A DNA stretch of 64,000 nucleotides from Clostridiales bacterium (GCA_902812875.1 CADDZV010000003.1:1-64000); one strand, 5' to 3'; positions 7,658 to 17,199 are shown, counted from the stretch's first letter. Made by a program: numbers and translations. Notes: generated from the sequence alone by a model not told the origin.

Positions 7658-9355
7658 CTAAACCTCCAGATTCTCGAACCTGGCGGCTGCCAGTCCAAGC
7701 GGTAAAATGGCCGCCAATACGCATATTACTGCCAGCGCGAGCCCGCCGAAAAGATGCCGCCACCCTTCGGGCACGGCAGCGGAAACCCGCAGGACGGCTA
7801 GCAAAAACCCGCCGGCATCATTCTGCCAAAGACTGGCAGAGAGAAAATCCGGGAGGATGCTGGTCGCAGCCACCACCGCAATCAAGGCCCCATAGACAAA
7901 CTCCGCCGCCAAGTACACCAAGCTGCCCGCAGTGGTCACCCTCTGCTTCAAGGCCTTGGCGTCAAAGCGCGGAAACATGGCCCCGATGGCAATCGCGATG
8001 CCGGTTGACCCCGCGCTCACGAGGGCAATCGACGCCAGGGCAGCGGCAATAACGCTGAAAGATTTGTGCATAAAAGCCAGCACAGCAGCGCCGAACACGG
8101 CCAGGCTAAGCATCGACGGCAGGTAGCCGGCCCAGAATTTGGCCACGAGCACGCTACGACCCCTCACCGGCGCTGCCCGGATGATGCCAATGGAATGGCC
8201 TTCCCGCCCAAGGCTATAAAGACCAAGGTTTCCACCGGCCATCACCCCCACCAGCACCATCACCACCACAAACACGGCATCCAGACCGGCTGCTCCTTGC
8301 AACCTGGTGCCCCAGATCATCCGGAGCGTGAGCACTACCAACACGACCACCGGCATCAAAAGTTGCACCCATTCCTGGACATCACGCCGCAGGTATTTCC
8401 AGTCTTTGCCGATAATCGCGGCCTGGCTAGGCCCAAACCAGGTCTCCGCCCGCCCGGACCCCACGGCCCCGCCACGCCGCGGCCTGGCTCGGCGCTGGGA
8501 CTCCGAAAACCCTGTCCACCCGTAGTAAAGGCCCTGCCGGGCCAGGGCGGCACTGCTCAAAGCGACCACGATGGCGCCCCCGGCCACCACCAGCAAGGGG
8601 CACCACCACGCCTGCCCACGGCTGGCCTGCACGATCGGCCAAGCCAAATAGCTGTAGTTGAAGAAGCCCTGTCCCAAAAGACCAGTGATCCCCGTTGGCA
8701 GCACCGTCTTCCCCTGGGGGGCCAGCAGGTCGGGCAAAAACTGCGACCCCATGTACATGACCACGAAAAGCAGTACCCCCACGACAGCGTACAACCGCTT
8801 CATGAAACGGGGCGGAATCAGGCGCGCCAGAGCGAGGTTGAACGATACTGCCATGCCCGCTGCCGTCAACGCCAAGCTAATGCCGTAGGCCAGGGCCACC
8901 ACGTACGCCGCAAAGCCCGCGTGCACCGCCCCCAGGTAAGCCAAGGTTACCGGCCCCGCCACTAATAAAAAAACCCCCAAAGAGCCGGCAGCCACGATGC
9001 CAAGTTTAAGCCCCAGCACGAAGCTTGCCGGTAGCGGGCTCGCAAAAAGCAGTGCGAGGTCGTCGGCAAAAAACAGGCTCGAAAACGCCAGCTGCACACC
9101 GGTAATCAACATGAACAAGACGACACCAAGAAACGACATGCCCAGCAAAGCCGCCAGCCCGGCCTCGCCCAGCACGAGACCCAAATTAGACATGAGGTAC
9201 TGCGAAAGACCGTACAGGCTGCCCGTGACCGCCACCACGCCCACCGCGGCCGCGATGGCAAAAACGGGGCCGCCGGGGCGCCCGGTCAACAGCCGCCGCC
9301 ACCCGTTCCGAACCGTGCCCCTGATAAGAACGCCCAGCTGCATGGTACGGTTCAT
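7658..9355 (-). CDS. ABC-2 type exporter permease subunit
   Basis: A 565-residue polytopic membrane protein with roughly twelve or more hydrophobic segments and a central cytoplasmic stretch (about residues 275-310) containing RRARPRRGGAVGSGRAETWFG. This is the form of large putative ABC exporter permeases found in Bacillota. The start overlaps the stop of the upstream ATPase gene by 4 bases (ATGA), so the two subunits are made together. The substrate is unknown; nothing in the neighbourhood (asparaginase, MBL hydrolase) identifies it. The role as exporter subunit rests on topology and on pairing with the ATPase. Confidence 0.85.
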   Translation of the reverse strand: MNRTMQLGVLIRGTVRNGWRRLLTGRPGGPVFAIAAAVGVVAVTGSLYGLSQYLMSNLGLVLGEAGLAALLGMSFLGVVLFMLITGVQLAFSSLFFADDLALLFASPLPASFVLGLKLGIVAAGSLGVFLLVAGPVTLAYLGAVHAGFAAYVVALAYGISLALTAAGMAVSFNLALARLIPPRFMKRLYAVVGVLLFVVMYMGSQFLPDLLAPQGKTVLPTGITGLLGQGFFNYSYLAWPIVQASRGQAWWCPLLVVAGGAIVVALSSAALARQGLYYGWTGFSESQRRARPRRGGAVGSGRAETWFGPSQAAIIGKDWKYLRRDVQEWVQLLMPVVVLVVLTLRMIWGTRLQGAAGLDAVFVVVMVLVGVMAGGNLGLYSLGREGHSIGIIRAAPVRGRSVLVAKFWAGYLPSMLSLAVFGAAVLAFMHKSFSVIAAALASIALVSAGSTGIAIAIGAMFPRFDAKALKQRVTTAGSLVYLAAEFVYGALIAVVAATSILPDFLSASLWQNDAGGFLLAVLRVSAAVPEGWRHLFGGLALAVICVLAAILPLGLAAARFENLEV

Positions 9356-10131
9356 GGCCGGCCACCCTCATCCGCCCGGTCTCCGAGGAAGGCAATAAGC
9401 TCACGATCTTCCTCGCCCCCGGTGAGCTGCAGAAAGATGTCTTCGAGACTCTGGCCAGGACCGCCGTGCGCCCGCAACTCGTCTACGGTGCCGGTGGCAA
9501 TGATCCGTCCGTGGTCGATGATGGCGACGCGGTCGCACATGCGTTCCGCGATTTCCATGATGTGCGTGGACATGAACACCGTCACCCCACGCTGGCATAG
9601 CCCGCGCAGGAGGTCCTTGATCAGGCGGGCCGAACGCGGGTCCAGCCCAACCGTGGGCTCATCGAGGAAAAGAACCTGCGGGTCGTGGATCAGGGCACCG
9701 GCCAACGCCAGCTTCTGTTTCATGCCGTGGGAATAGCCTTCGCAGAGATCGCCGCTGGCCCCGGTCAGGTCGAAAAGTTCCAAGAGCTCTTTCGCCTTCC
9801 GTTGCCGCTCAGCCGGGGGGATACCCCAAAGCCCGCCCATGAAGTCCAAAAACTCGCTGCCGGTCAATTTCTCGTACAAAAGTGGCTGGTCCGGGACATA
9901 TCCGACGATGGCCTTGGCCGCGAGCGGATCCGCCACGACGTCGTACGGTCCGATCCACACGTGGCCGGAGGATGGGCGCAAAAGCCCGGTGCACATTTTG
10001 ATGGTGGTGGTTTTGCCCGCCCCGTTCGGTCCGAGAAAGCCGAAAAGCTCCCCCCGGTGCACCTCCAGCGTAACGCCATCCACAGCCGTCAGCTGCCCGT
10101 AACGCTTGGTCACGTTCTGCAACCTGATCAC
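9352..10131 (-). CDS. ABC transporter ATP-binding protein
   Basis: A 259-residue ABC ATPase of the type paired with ABC-2 exporters. Walker A is GPNGAGKTTTIK, the Q-loop lies in GYVPDQPLLYEKLTG, the signature region is GYSHGMKQKLALAGAL, Walker B is VLFLDEPTVGLD and the H-loop is FMSTHIMEIAERM. The GTG at 10131 begins VIRLQNVTKRYG, the normal start of the fold, and has GGGGGCGGA just upstream. An ATG at 10188 would add 19 atypical residues and would place a probable -10 box (10166-10171) inside the gene, so it was rejected. It is the first gene of an operon with the permease. Confidence 0.94.
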   Translation of the reverse strand: MIRLQNVTKRYGQLTAVDGVTLEVHRGELFGFLGPNGAGKTTTIKMCTGLLRPSSGHVWIGPYDVVADPLAAKAIVGYVPDQPLLYEKLTGSEFLDFMGGLWGIPPAERQRKAKELLELFDLTGASGDLCEGYSHGMKQKLALAGALIHDPQVLFLDEPTVGLDPRSARLIKDLLRGLCQRGVTVFMSTHIMEIAERMCDRVAIIDHGRIIATGTVDELRAHGGPGQSLEDIFLQLTGGEEDRELIAFLGDRADEGGRP

Positions 10132-10165
10132 ATGTCCGCCCCCGTTTTTCTCACCGTTCTCCCAG

Positions 10166-10194
10166 AGTATATATCCTGGCAAATCCATACTTCA
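10166..10194 (-). promoter_or_regulatory. Candidate promoter of the ABC exporter operon
   Basis: Read on the minus strand, TATACT (complement of 10166-10171) is a good -10 box; 17 bases upstream lies TGAAGT (10189-10194), a poor -35. The -10 box sits 35 bases before the chosen GTG. The rest of the 165-base divergent spacer (10132-10296) shows nothing else recognisable. Confidence 0.35.
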
Positions 10195-10296
10195 TCGGAT
10201 CCCGCGCCCATGCCCGGCCAGGCAGGAAAACGGCTGGCAAAAACCTAACTTCACAAGCTGGCCCGACATTGCCAAAAGACTGCGAGGGACCGCGAT

Positions 10297-11178
10297 TTGG
10301 GCTCCAGCACCACCAAGCCAGGGCTTCGGTTTTGCTCCCTTTCGAGCTCGAGTGTGCACGGAAACGCCTACCTCATCGAAAGCACCGGCACCGGCCGTAT
10401 TCTGGTGGATTGTGGTGTGAGACTGCACCGGTTGCAGGATTACCTGCAGGAACTTGGCGTGGAGCCAGAAAGCCTCCAGGCCATCCTGCTCACCCACGAG
10501 CACACCGACCACGTGCAAGGGCTTCTGACCCGCCGCCCCTTCGCAGTCCGGCACCACGTGCCTGTGCTCGCCCCGGCAGGCCTTTGGTCCACGTGGCCGT
10601 ACCCGTGGGAGGAGCACCTGGCTGGCCTGGCCCGGACCGTCCCGGTAGCGCGGAGCTTCTGGGTCGGAGATCTGCAGGTCGTCGCCTTTCCCAAACCGCA
10701 CGATGCCGTGGCGCCGGTGGGTTATCTCATCGAGTATCAGGGTCTTCGCCTCGGGGTGTTGACCGACCTCGGACATGTACCACCAGTCATCACAAAACTC
10801 CTCTACGGGGTGGATGGGCTCATTTTTGAAACCAACCACGACCGTGAGCTGGAGCTGCGGTCCGGACGGCCTTCTGCTCTTATCGAGCGGGTGCTGGGCG
10901 ACTATGGCCACCTCTCCAACGAGCAGGCCGCGGTAGCCCTGGAGAGCATAGTCACTGGACGCACGCAGTCCATTTTGCTTGGGCACCTGAGTCTCGACTG
11001 CAACCGGCCCGAGCTCGCCGAAGGTGCCGTGCGGGCGGTCCTGCACCGCGCCGGCTGGCACGGCGAGCTGCAAGTGGCGCCGGCCGGCAGCCCCGGCCGG
11101 TGGATGCACGTCGCCACGCCGGCGGTCGAAAAAGCCCAGCCCTGGCCCGGCCGTGTTAAGATAAGCGGAGGTAACTGA
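10297..11178 (+). CDS. Metallo-beta-lactamase-fold hydrolase, YycJ/WalJ-like
   Basis: A 293-residue MBL-fold protein with the metal-binding motif THEHTDHVQGL at about residues 66-76, a later TDLGH (about 150-154) and HLSLD near residue 230, matching the order of ligands in the family. It opens with FCSLSSSSVHGNAYLIES, the N-terminal pattern of YycJ/WalJ proteins, which are predicted nucleases or phosphodiesterases in Bacillota. The TTG at 10297 has GAGGG eight bases upstream. It is not beside the walKR two-component genes as yycJ is in Bacillus, so function is assigned to family only. OsmC and aldolase genes follow in the same direction. Confidence 0.82.
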   Translation: MGSSTTKPGLRFCSLSSSSVHGNAYLIESTGTGRILVDCGVRLHRLQDYLQELGVEPESLQAILLTHEHTDHVQGLLTRRPFAVRHHVPVLAPAGLWSTWPYPWEEHLAGLARTVPVARSFWVGDLQVVAFPKPHDAVAPVGYLIEYQGLRLGVLTDLGHVPPVITKLLYGVDGLIFETNHDRELELRSGRPSALIERVLGDYGHLSNEQAAVALESIVTGRTQSILLGHLSLDCNRPELAEGAVRAVLHRAGWHGELQVAPAGSPGRWMHVATPAVEKAQPWPGRVKISGGN

Positions 11179-11192
11179 AAGGAGGTCAAGCC

Positions 11193-11657
11193 TTGAACGC
11201 TACTGTCAGCTGGAAAGGCGGCATGAAGTTTGAGGGCCTGTCGAAATCCGGCCGGCCCATACTGCTTGACGGAGGTCCCGAAACCGGTGGGGAAAACGCC
11301 GGTCCGAGGCCCATGGAAACTCTCCTCTTTGCCCTGGGCGGCTGCACCGGCATGGACGTCGTCTCCATCATGAACAAGATGCAACTGCCCTACACGTCGT
11401 TCTGGATGGAGATCGAGGCCCACCGCCAGCCCGAGCATCCCAAGTATTTCCACACGATCCATGTCACGTACCACGTGACTGGACATGACCTGCCGCGGGA
11501 GCGGGTGGAACGGGCAGTGGCACTGTCGCGTGACAAGTACTGCTCGGTCATGGCCTCGCTCAAGGCCCAAATCACCACTGCGGTCGTCCTGCACGAGCCC
11601 GGCGAAGAGGCACAGTCCGAGGCGGCAGTGGCCACCACCGGCGGCGACGAGAAATAG
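11193..11657 (+). CDS. OsmC family protein (YhfA-like)
   Basis: A 154-residue OsmC-fold protein. The two conserved cysteines of the family are present: one in GGCTGMDVVSIM (about residue 51) and one in RDKYCSVMASL (about residue 110). In characterised members this pair reduces organic hydroperoxides, though the YhfA-like branch is less well studied. The TTG start is fixed by AAAGGAGGT at 11178-11186, a nearly perfect ribosome binding site. The gene begins 14 bases after the MBL gene and is probably co-transcribed with it. A thiol-dependent peroxidase role is a family inference. Confidence 0.88.
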   Translation: MNATVSWKGGMKFEGLSKSGRPILLDGGPETGGENAGPRPMETLLFALGGCTGMDVVSIMNKMQLPYTSFWMEIEAHRQPEHPKYFHTIHVTYHVTGHDLPRERVERAVALSRDKYCSVMASLKAQITTAVVLHEPGEEAQSEAAVATTGGDEK

Positions 11658-11698
11658 CCGGGTGTGCCCGTAAATTGGTCATTTGGGGGTAAGGCGGG

Positions 11699-12553
11699 AT
11701 GCCGCTCGTCAGCACGCGCGAGCTCCTGGCCGCGGCCGAGGCCGGCGGCTATGCGGTCGGGGCGTTCAATTTTGTCGACATGGAGGTCTTGCAGGCCATC
11801 GTCCAAGGGGCCCGCGAGGAACGCGCGCCGGTAATCGTGCAGGCCAGTGCCGGGGCGATCCGGTATGCTGGCGCCGACTACCTGGCTGCCCTGGCCACGG
11901 TGGCTGCTTCGCAGGCCGGGGTGCCCATCGCCCTGCACCTTGACCACGGCCCTGATTTTGCCACCGCCATGACGGCCATCCGGGCCGGGTTTACATCGGT
12001 GATGATCGATACCTCGCGCTATCCTTTCGCGGAAAACGTGGCTCGCACGCAAGAAGTAGTGACGGCCGCCCACGCCGTCGGCGTGTCGGTGGAAGCGGAA
12101 CTTGGTCACATCGGTGGAGTGGAAGAAGAAATCCAGGTGGACGCCCAAAAGGCCTTGCTGACGCGCCCAGACGAAGCGGCCGCATTTGTTTCCGCCACCG
12201 GCGTGGACGCCCTCGCCGTGGCCATCGGCACTGCCCATGGGCTTTACCAAGGCACCCCGCACCTCGATTTCGAACGCCTCTCGGCGATCCACCAAGTGGT
12301 AAAAGTGCCGCTCGTGATGCACGGCGGATCGGGACTGCCGGACGACCTGGTGCGGGAGGCTATCGCCCGCGGCATCCGCAAGATCAATATCGACACCGAG
12401 CTGCGGCACGCCTACCTGGATGCCGCCAAAAAGGTCATGGCGGAGAACCCGGAGGAGTATGACCTCCGCCAGGTCTTCGGCCCCGCGCGGGCGGCGGTAA
12501 CCGCGGTTGTCCGCGAGAAGATCCGCCTATTTGGAGCGAGCGGGCGGGCGTGA
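11699..12553 (+). CDS. fba: Class II (zinc) fructose-bisphosphate / ketose-bisphosphate aldolase
   Basis: A 284-residue class II aldolase for reversible cleavage of a ketose bisphosphate such as fructose 1,6-bisphosphate in glycolysis or gluconeogenesis. The catalytic Asp82 and zinc ligand His83 lie in LHLDHGPDF; further zinc ligands are in GTAHGLY (about 177-183) and HGGSGLP (about 206-212), and the phosphate-binding NIDTEL is near 231. Tagatose-bisphosphate or related aldolases share this outline, so the sugar specificity is not certain. It lies downstream of osmC in the same direction and faces the PEP/pyruvate-binding-domain gene. Confidence 0.9.
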   Translation: MPLVSTRELLAAAEAGGYAVGAFNFVDMEVLQAIVQGAREERAPVIVQASAGAIRYAGADYLAALATVAASQAGVPIALHLDHGPDFATAMTAIRAGFTSVMIDTSRYPFAENVARTQEVVTAAHAVGVSVEAELGHIGGVEEEIQVDAQKALLTRPDEAAAFVSATGVDALAVAIGTAHGLYQGTPHLDFERLSAIHQVVKVPLVMHGGSGLPDDLVREAIARGIRKINIDTELRHAYLDAAKKVMAENPEEYDLRQVFGPARAAVTAVVREKIRLFGASGRA

Positions 12554-12571
12554 CACCGCCGGTGCCAACCG

Positions 12572-14320
12572 TCACACGGGGTGGGAACCGCGGTCGATGA
12601 CCACGCCTTCGGGGCGGCGGGCATCCATGTACACGGCAAACTCGCCCTGGAACACGCGAACGGCTGGATGCCCGGAGGTGGCGATGATCCCCGCCCCGGC
12701 AGAGAAATACTGCCAGTCAACCAGGTTGTCCGGTGCCCCGTCGATCACGGGCATGTACAGGATGCCGTCCTGCTCCAGATCGGCAAAGAAATGGGTGCCC
12801 CACGAAAACTCCGGCGTAAAATCACCAGCCACAGTGCCAAGCTCGACGAGCACCCCGCAGTTGGAGATCTCGCCATAGCGCACGGGCACGCCGAGGCCGG
12901 GACTGGTGGAACCCCAGCGTCCCGGCCCCACCAGAATGTACCGCTCGCCGGCCAACTTCCGGTTCAGGTTCCCCACCGCCCGTGCTACTGAATGCTTGTC
13001 TGCCGTGCTGGCGTACGCGGCCGGGTCTACCACCACCAGCCAGCGGGCAGTGCGCTCGCCGTTAGTCAGCATGCGGTTGCCGCGGAGGATCACGCCCTTT
13101 TCGCCCGCGGGCACGTGCACGGGCCGGTACTCCTCCCATGACCACAAAGGCCGGGCCTGGATAAGGTAGTAGCGGTCGTCAGCAGGCTCGGCCGCGAACT
13201 CGAGATCAACCGGCACTTCCATTTTGGCTTCCAAAAGGCGGAAGAGATAGCTCGTCGCGTCGATGACCATACGGGCCGACCGCTCCAGAGCCGGAAAAGT
13301 AAATACGTATTTCTCGCGCGGCGAAAGCACCGGATCCCCGCGGGCCGACCGGAGCTCTCGCCGCCCCGCGTCGTAGATCTGCAGATAGCCGGGGCCGCCG
13401 CTCGTGCCAAACGCCAAGGCTGGTTCGTCGTTTATGTTGACGGAAAGGGTGGCCCCGGTCTCCAGGTCAAGCACGTCCACGATCTCCTGGGCGTAGCGGG
13501 CCACCGCCGCGGGGTCCTGGCCTTCGGGGCGCAGGCGTGGGTGGGCAGGACAGATCACCCGCGCATAACCCCGGCCGGTGGAACGGGTGCCGAGGCCGAA
13601 CACCACCCGCATGACCCCATCCTCGACAGCGATGCGTTCCGTCCAGCGGCGGTAGTTGTGCGAGTGACCCACCCCGGCCAGCTCCGGGTAGAAATACCGT
13701 CCCCGCGCGCGGCCGGCCAGCTTCTGCACGATCACAGCCATCGAATCGCCGTCGAGATTGTGCCGCCGGCGATACTCGGTCGCGTCCAGGCCGTACGTAC
13801 TAAAGTAGACGCGGCGGATGGCCTCTGCCAAGGCGCGCACCCGCGCTTCCACCGGCCCGGTGTTGCTGAGAAAAACGGTCAGATATTTGCCCGCGAAAGA
13901 AGCGTGCGGACTGTCTTCCAGGCGAGAGGACGACCGCACCGCCAGGGGAAAATCCATCTCGGTGACGATGCGGGCCAATACGGGGTCAAGCCAGGCCGGA
14001 AACTGGGCATCCTGAAAGCGGTTTTTCGTTTCTTCATCCAGCGGTTCGATGCCGGGCGGCGGCAGGTGGTTTATCGCGAGGAACTCGGCAAAGACGCCAT
14101 CGGCGATGACATACACCGGGGGAATCTCGATCACGGCCGCAATATCGTCGGGGGCAAAGCCGCCCGGGAACGTCTGCCGAGCCACGGCAGACAGTGCCTC
14201 GTGGGCAAACACCAGTCCCTTCGCTTTACCCCCGATCGAGCCGCTGCCGATGATGGGCCCGACGGCAGCGGCCCCGGGGAGGGGATCGTAATGGAGATAA
14301 CGCTCCGCCGAGTTCCACAC
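12572..14320 (-). CDS. PEP/pyruvate-binding (PPDK N-terminal) domain protein, stand-alone
   Basis: A 582-residue protein whose first two thirds match the ATP-grasp nucleotide-binding domain of PEP synthase and pyruvate phosphate dikinase: GSIGGKAKGLVFAHEAL at about residue 27, PLAVRSSSRLEDSPHASFAGKY near 124, and LEFAAEPADDRYYLIQARPLW near 375. The phosphohistidine swivel motif (GGxTCHAAI type) and the PEP-binding barrel of true PEP synthases are absent. Instead there is a C-terminal region of about 180 residues, with YILVGPGRWGSTSPGLGVP, that I do not recognise as a named domain. The GTG at 14320 follows a GGAGGTGGT site. It may be a kinase-like or phosphotransfer module; its substrate is unknown. 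Confidence 0.75.
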   Translation of the reverse strand: MWNSAERYLHYDPLPGAAAVGPIIGSGSIGGKAKGLVFAHEALSAVARQTFPGGFAPDDIAAVIEIPPVYVIADGVFAEFLAINHLPPPGIEPLDEETKNRFQDAQFPAWLDPVLARIVTEMDFPLAVRSSSRLEDSPHASFAGKYLTVFLSNTGPVEARVRALAEAIRRVYFSTYGLDATEYRRRHNLDGDSMAVIVQKLAGRARGRYFYPELAGVGHSHNYRRWTERIAVEDGVMRVVFGLGTRSTGRGYARVICPAHPRLRPEGQDPAAVARYAQEIVDVLDLETGATLSVNINDEPALAFGTSGGPGYLQIYDAGRRELRSARGDPVLSPREKYVFTFPALERSARMVIDATSYLFRLLEAKMEVPVDLEFAAEPADDRYYLIQARPLWSWEEYRPVHVPAGEKGVILRGNRMLTNGERTARWLVVVDPAAYASTADKHSVARAVGNLNRKLAGERYILVGPGRWGSTSPGLGVPVRYGEISNCGVLVELGTVAGDFTPEFSWGTHFFADLEQDGILYMPVIDGAPDNLVDWQYFSAGAGIIATSGHPAVRVFQGEFAVYMDARRPEGVVIDRGSHPV

Positions 14321-14412
14321 GTTCTACCACCTCCGCTGGTGCCGGCACCTTTTTCGGAAAACGGCCGGCGACCTGGCAGGGTACCGAGCTGGCAGCAAAG
14401 AAGTGATGAATT

Positions 14413-15102
14413 ATGCTGATAGCATTCGACATGGACGGAACGGTACTCCTTGGACACATTGACGGTATCGCGGCGGGCAATGCGGCGGCGGCCCGGGTGC
14501 TGACCGGCTACGGCGTGCCGGAGGAGCGGGCCATGGAGGCCGTGCGGCTGGCCTACAAGTATACGACGACCCGCGCCGGCGGCTTTGTCACCACCAAACA
14601 CGAACAGCTCGGTCTTTGTGCCCTTCTCGCGGGCGTAAAGCCCGATGCCGCTCTGGAAGAAGCCATGTTCCAGGCGTTCATCGAGGGGGTGATGCCCTAC
14701 CGGCACCCGGATCCGGATATACCGGATCTTTTCCCCTACCTCCGCCGGTCCGGCCACCGCCTGTGCGTGCAGACCAACTCCCCGCACGACGTCGCCCTCA
14801 AAGAGCTCGCGCTGTCAGGCATCCTGCCGCTCGTGGATTTTGTCCTCACTGCCGACGGCGCCGGCGGCCCGAAAGGCACCCGCCGCTACGCGGAAGCCCT
14901 GGCGGCCGCCAGCCCCTATCCGGCCAAAGACATATTGGTCGTGGGTGATGAAGAGTCCGACCTGGTGACGGCCATGATCATGGGAGCGAACGCCGTGCTG
15001 GTGGACCACGACGGCACGCGGGAAACCCTCGGGGTGGACCCGGCCTTCGTCATCAACCGACTTGGCGAGCTTGCCACCGTCCTCGCCCTCCTGCCGCACT
15101 AG
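14413..15102 (+). CDS. HAD-superfamily hydrolase
   Basis: A 229-residue HAD phosphatase. Motif I is FDMDGTVLL at residues 5-13 with both aspartates intact, motif II is probably VQTNSPHD at about 119, a conserved Lys is in GGPKGTRR, and motif IV is VGDEESDLVTA at about 176. The cap is a helical insert between motifs I and II. The ATG at 14413 follows AAGAAGTGATG. The gene diverges from the PEP-binding-domain gene across a 92-base spacer and ends four bases from the end of the convergent acyl-CoA synthetase gene. The phosphate substrate cannot be predicted. Confidence 0.85.
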   Translation: MLIAFDMDGTVLLGHIDGIAAGNAAAARVLTGYGVPEERAMEAVRLAYKYTTTRAGGFVTTKHEQLGLCALLAGVKPDAALEEAMFQAFIEGVMPYRHPDPDIPDLFPYLRRSGHRLCVQTNSPHDVALKELALSGILPLVDFVLTADGAGGPKGTRRYAEALAAASPYPAKDILVVGDEESDLVTAMIMGANAVLVDHDGTRETLGVDPAFVINRLGELATVLALLPH

Positions 15103-15105
15103 CCC

Positions 15106-17199
15106 TCACGCGGGCCGCGTCACAAGCTTGGCATCGAGTGCCAAAGCGCCATCGGAAGTCACCAACAGCGGGTTCACATCGAGCGTCACCAGCCGGTCGC
15201 CGATGTCCATCGCGAGCTGGCCGATGCGCAGCACCGCCTGCACCAGGGCGTCCACATCTACCGCCAGCCCGCGGTAGCCTGTGAAGACCTTCCGTCCGGC
15301 CAGGCTGGCCAGCATGTCCCGTACGTCCTCTTCGTGCACCGGCAGGGCACGGAACGTGACGTCCTGGTAAAGCTCGGCCCAGAATCCGCCCATTCCGACC
15401 ATCAGGCTGGGGCCGAAAGTCCGGTCCACCACAGCGCCGACAATCATTTCCAGGCCGGCCGGAGCCATCGACTCCACGAGCAGGTTTTTGTCCGGAAAAC
15501 GCCTGCGAAACTCGGCGACCTGAGACTCGAGCTCCGCACGGGTTGCCAAGCGGAGCCGCACAGCGTCGGCTTCGGTCTTGTGCGTAATGCCCGGGTCGGA
15601 AACCTTCAGAACCACCGGAAACGGCACCGGTCCCCCCGGTACAAGCGATGAAGGCAGCTCCTGGCCTGGCGGAATCACCACCCGGGCGGGTGAAGCCACC
15701 CCGTAACTCGCCAACAGGTCCTTCAACTCGTACTCGGCCAGCGGCCGGCCAGGCACGTCCAGCGGACGCGACGGTCCCGCTGCCGACGTGACCGCCTTTT
15801 GCCGCCGTAAAAATTCCCCCCGCGCGACCAGGGCCGCCACCGCCCGGGCCGCACGCCAAGTGCCCTGGTAGGCCGGCACGTGCAAGGCCTCGAGCCGCCG
15901 CAGCATTTCGTGCCCGACCGCCCCGCCGATCACATAGGCCACGATCGGCTTGGCCGCGGCATGGGCACGCTTTGCGAGCTCGTCGACGAGGCTCGCGTCG
16001 ATGTACGGGGTCTGCAAAAGCACACCGCAGATGATGGCGTCCACACCCGGATCCGCCAGCAGGTCATCCACCGCAGCGGTCATCATGGCCGTGGAACCGC
16101 TGGCCGTTATGTCGACCGGGTTGCGCACAGAAGCAATGGGCAGGGTCTCCGACCGCAGGCGTGCGACCGTCTCCGGACTGAGGGTGGCCATCTCCAACCC
16201 AAACCCGTGCACCGTGGCGGCGATCTCGTCCGCCAGGATGACCCCATGCCCGCCGGCCGTCGTCACCACCGCCACCCGCCGCCCCGGAGCCGGGGGCACG
16301 TAGGCCAGCGCCCGGGCCGCATCGACGAGCTCCTCCTCGTCGTAAACCCGGTGAACCCCGAGCTGCCGAAGGACACCCTCGGTCACCCGGTCCTCGCCAG
16401 CCAGCGCCCCCGTATGCGACGACGCCGCCCGGGCACCCGCCGCCGACCGCCCCGCTTTGAGCATCACCACCGGCTTTTTGCGGATCACCCGCCGCACCGC
16501 TTCCATGAAGCCGCGCCCGTCGGCGAAATCCTCGAGGTAAAACGCTAGCACCGCCGTGTCCGGGTCATCGCCGAAGTAATCGCACAGCTCGTTTTCGTTG
16601 ACGTCCACTTTGTTTCCCAGACCGACAAAGGCAGAAAACCCGACGCCGTAATACGCCTGGGCATCCATGACCGTTACCCCGGTGGCGCCACTTTGCGAAA
16701 TGAACGCGATCGCTCCCGCCGGCGGGCGCTGGCAGCGCTCCTTGACCACGAACATGGTGTCTAGCCCGCTCGCCGGTACCAATATCCCGAGCGTATTCGG
16801 GCCCAGTATCCGCATCCCCGCCTGGCGGGCGGTCTCTTTCACCTGGCGCTCGAGGGCCGCCCCCTCGGGGCCGGTTTCCGCGAAGCCGCCCGAGACCGGG
16901 ATGGCCGCCCGTACCCCGGCGGCGGCACACTCCTGTATGGCCCCTGGCACCGCCGCGGCCGGCAGAGTGATCACGGCGAGATCCACGGGCTCGGGGATCT
17001 CCTTCACAGAGGCATAACAGGGCACGCCGTCGATTTCAGGCACCGACGGGTTGACTGGATAGGTGCGCACTTGGCTTTCCCGCAAGTACTGGAAAACGAT
17101 GTGACCGATCTTTTCGGGATGCTGCGAAGCTCCAATCACACAGGCTACCTTGGGCCGGAAAAGGCTTTCGAGCGAAGACGATGGCAACGGTCCTGTCAC
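15106..17199 (-). CDS. Acyl-CoA synthetase (ADP-forming), fused alpha-beta subunits
   Basis: A 697-residue enzyme of the NDP-forming acyl-CoA synthetase superfamily, which interconverts acyl-CoA, ADP and phosphate with acid, CoA and ATP. The N-terminal CoA-binding Rossmann domain starts VACVIGASQHPEKIG; a succinyl-CoA-ligase-like domain follows, with the phosphorylated histidine in ASSHTGALAGE at about residue 260. The ATP-grasp beta part occupies roughly the last 230 residues. In anaerobes it conserves energy as ATP during acetate or amino-acid-derived acid formation. The GTG at 17199 has little room for a ribosome site; a TTG 12 bases later follows GAGGTGA and may be the true start. It lies 20 bases after the MFS gene, probably in one operon. 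Confidence 0.9.
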   Translation of the reverse strand: MTGPLPSSSLESLFRPKVACVIGASQHPEKIGHIVFQYLRESQVRTYPVNPSVPEIDGVPCYASVKEIPEPVDLAVITLPAAAVPGAIQECAAAGVRAAIPVSGGFAETGPEGAALERQVKETARQAGMRILGPNTLGILVPASGLDTMFVVKERCQRPPAGAIAFISQSGATGVTVMDAQAYYGVGFSAFVGLGNKVDVNENELCDYFGDDPDTAVLAFYLEDFADGRGFMEAVRRVIRKKPVVMLKAGRSAAGARAASSHTGALAGEDRVTEGVLRQLGVHRVYDEEELVDAARALAYVPPAPGRRVAVVTTAGGHGVILADEIAATVHGFGLEMATLSPETVARLRSETLPIASVRNPVDITASGSTAMMTAAVDDLLADPGVDAIICGVLLQTPYIDASLVDELAKRAHAAAKPIVAYVIGGAVGHEMLRRLEALHVPAYQGTWRAARAVAALVARGEFLRRQKAVTSAAGPSRPLDVPGRPLAEYELKDLLASYGVASPARVVIPPGQELPSSLVPGGPVPFPVVLKVSDPGITHKTEADAVRLRLATRAELESQVAEFRRRFPDKNLLVESMAPAGLEMIVGAVVDRTFGPSLMVGMGGFWAELYQDVTFRALPVHEEDVRDMLASLAGRKVFTGYRGLAVDVDALVQAVLRIGQLAMDIGDRLVTLDVNPLLVTSDGALALDAKLVTRPA

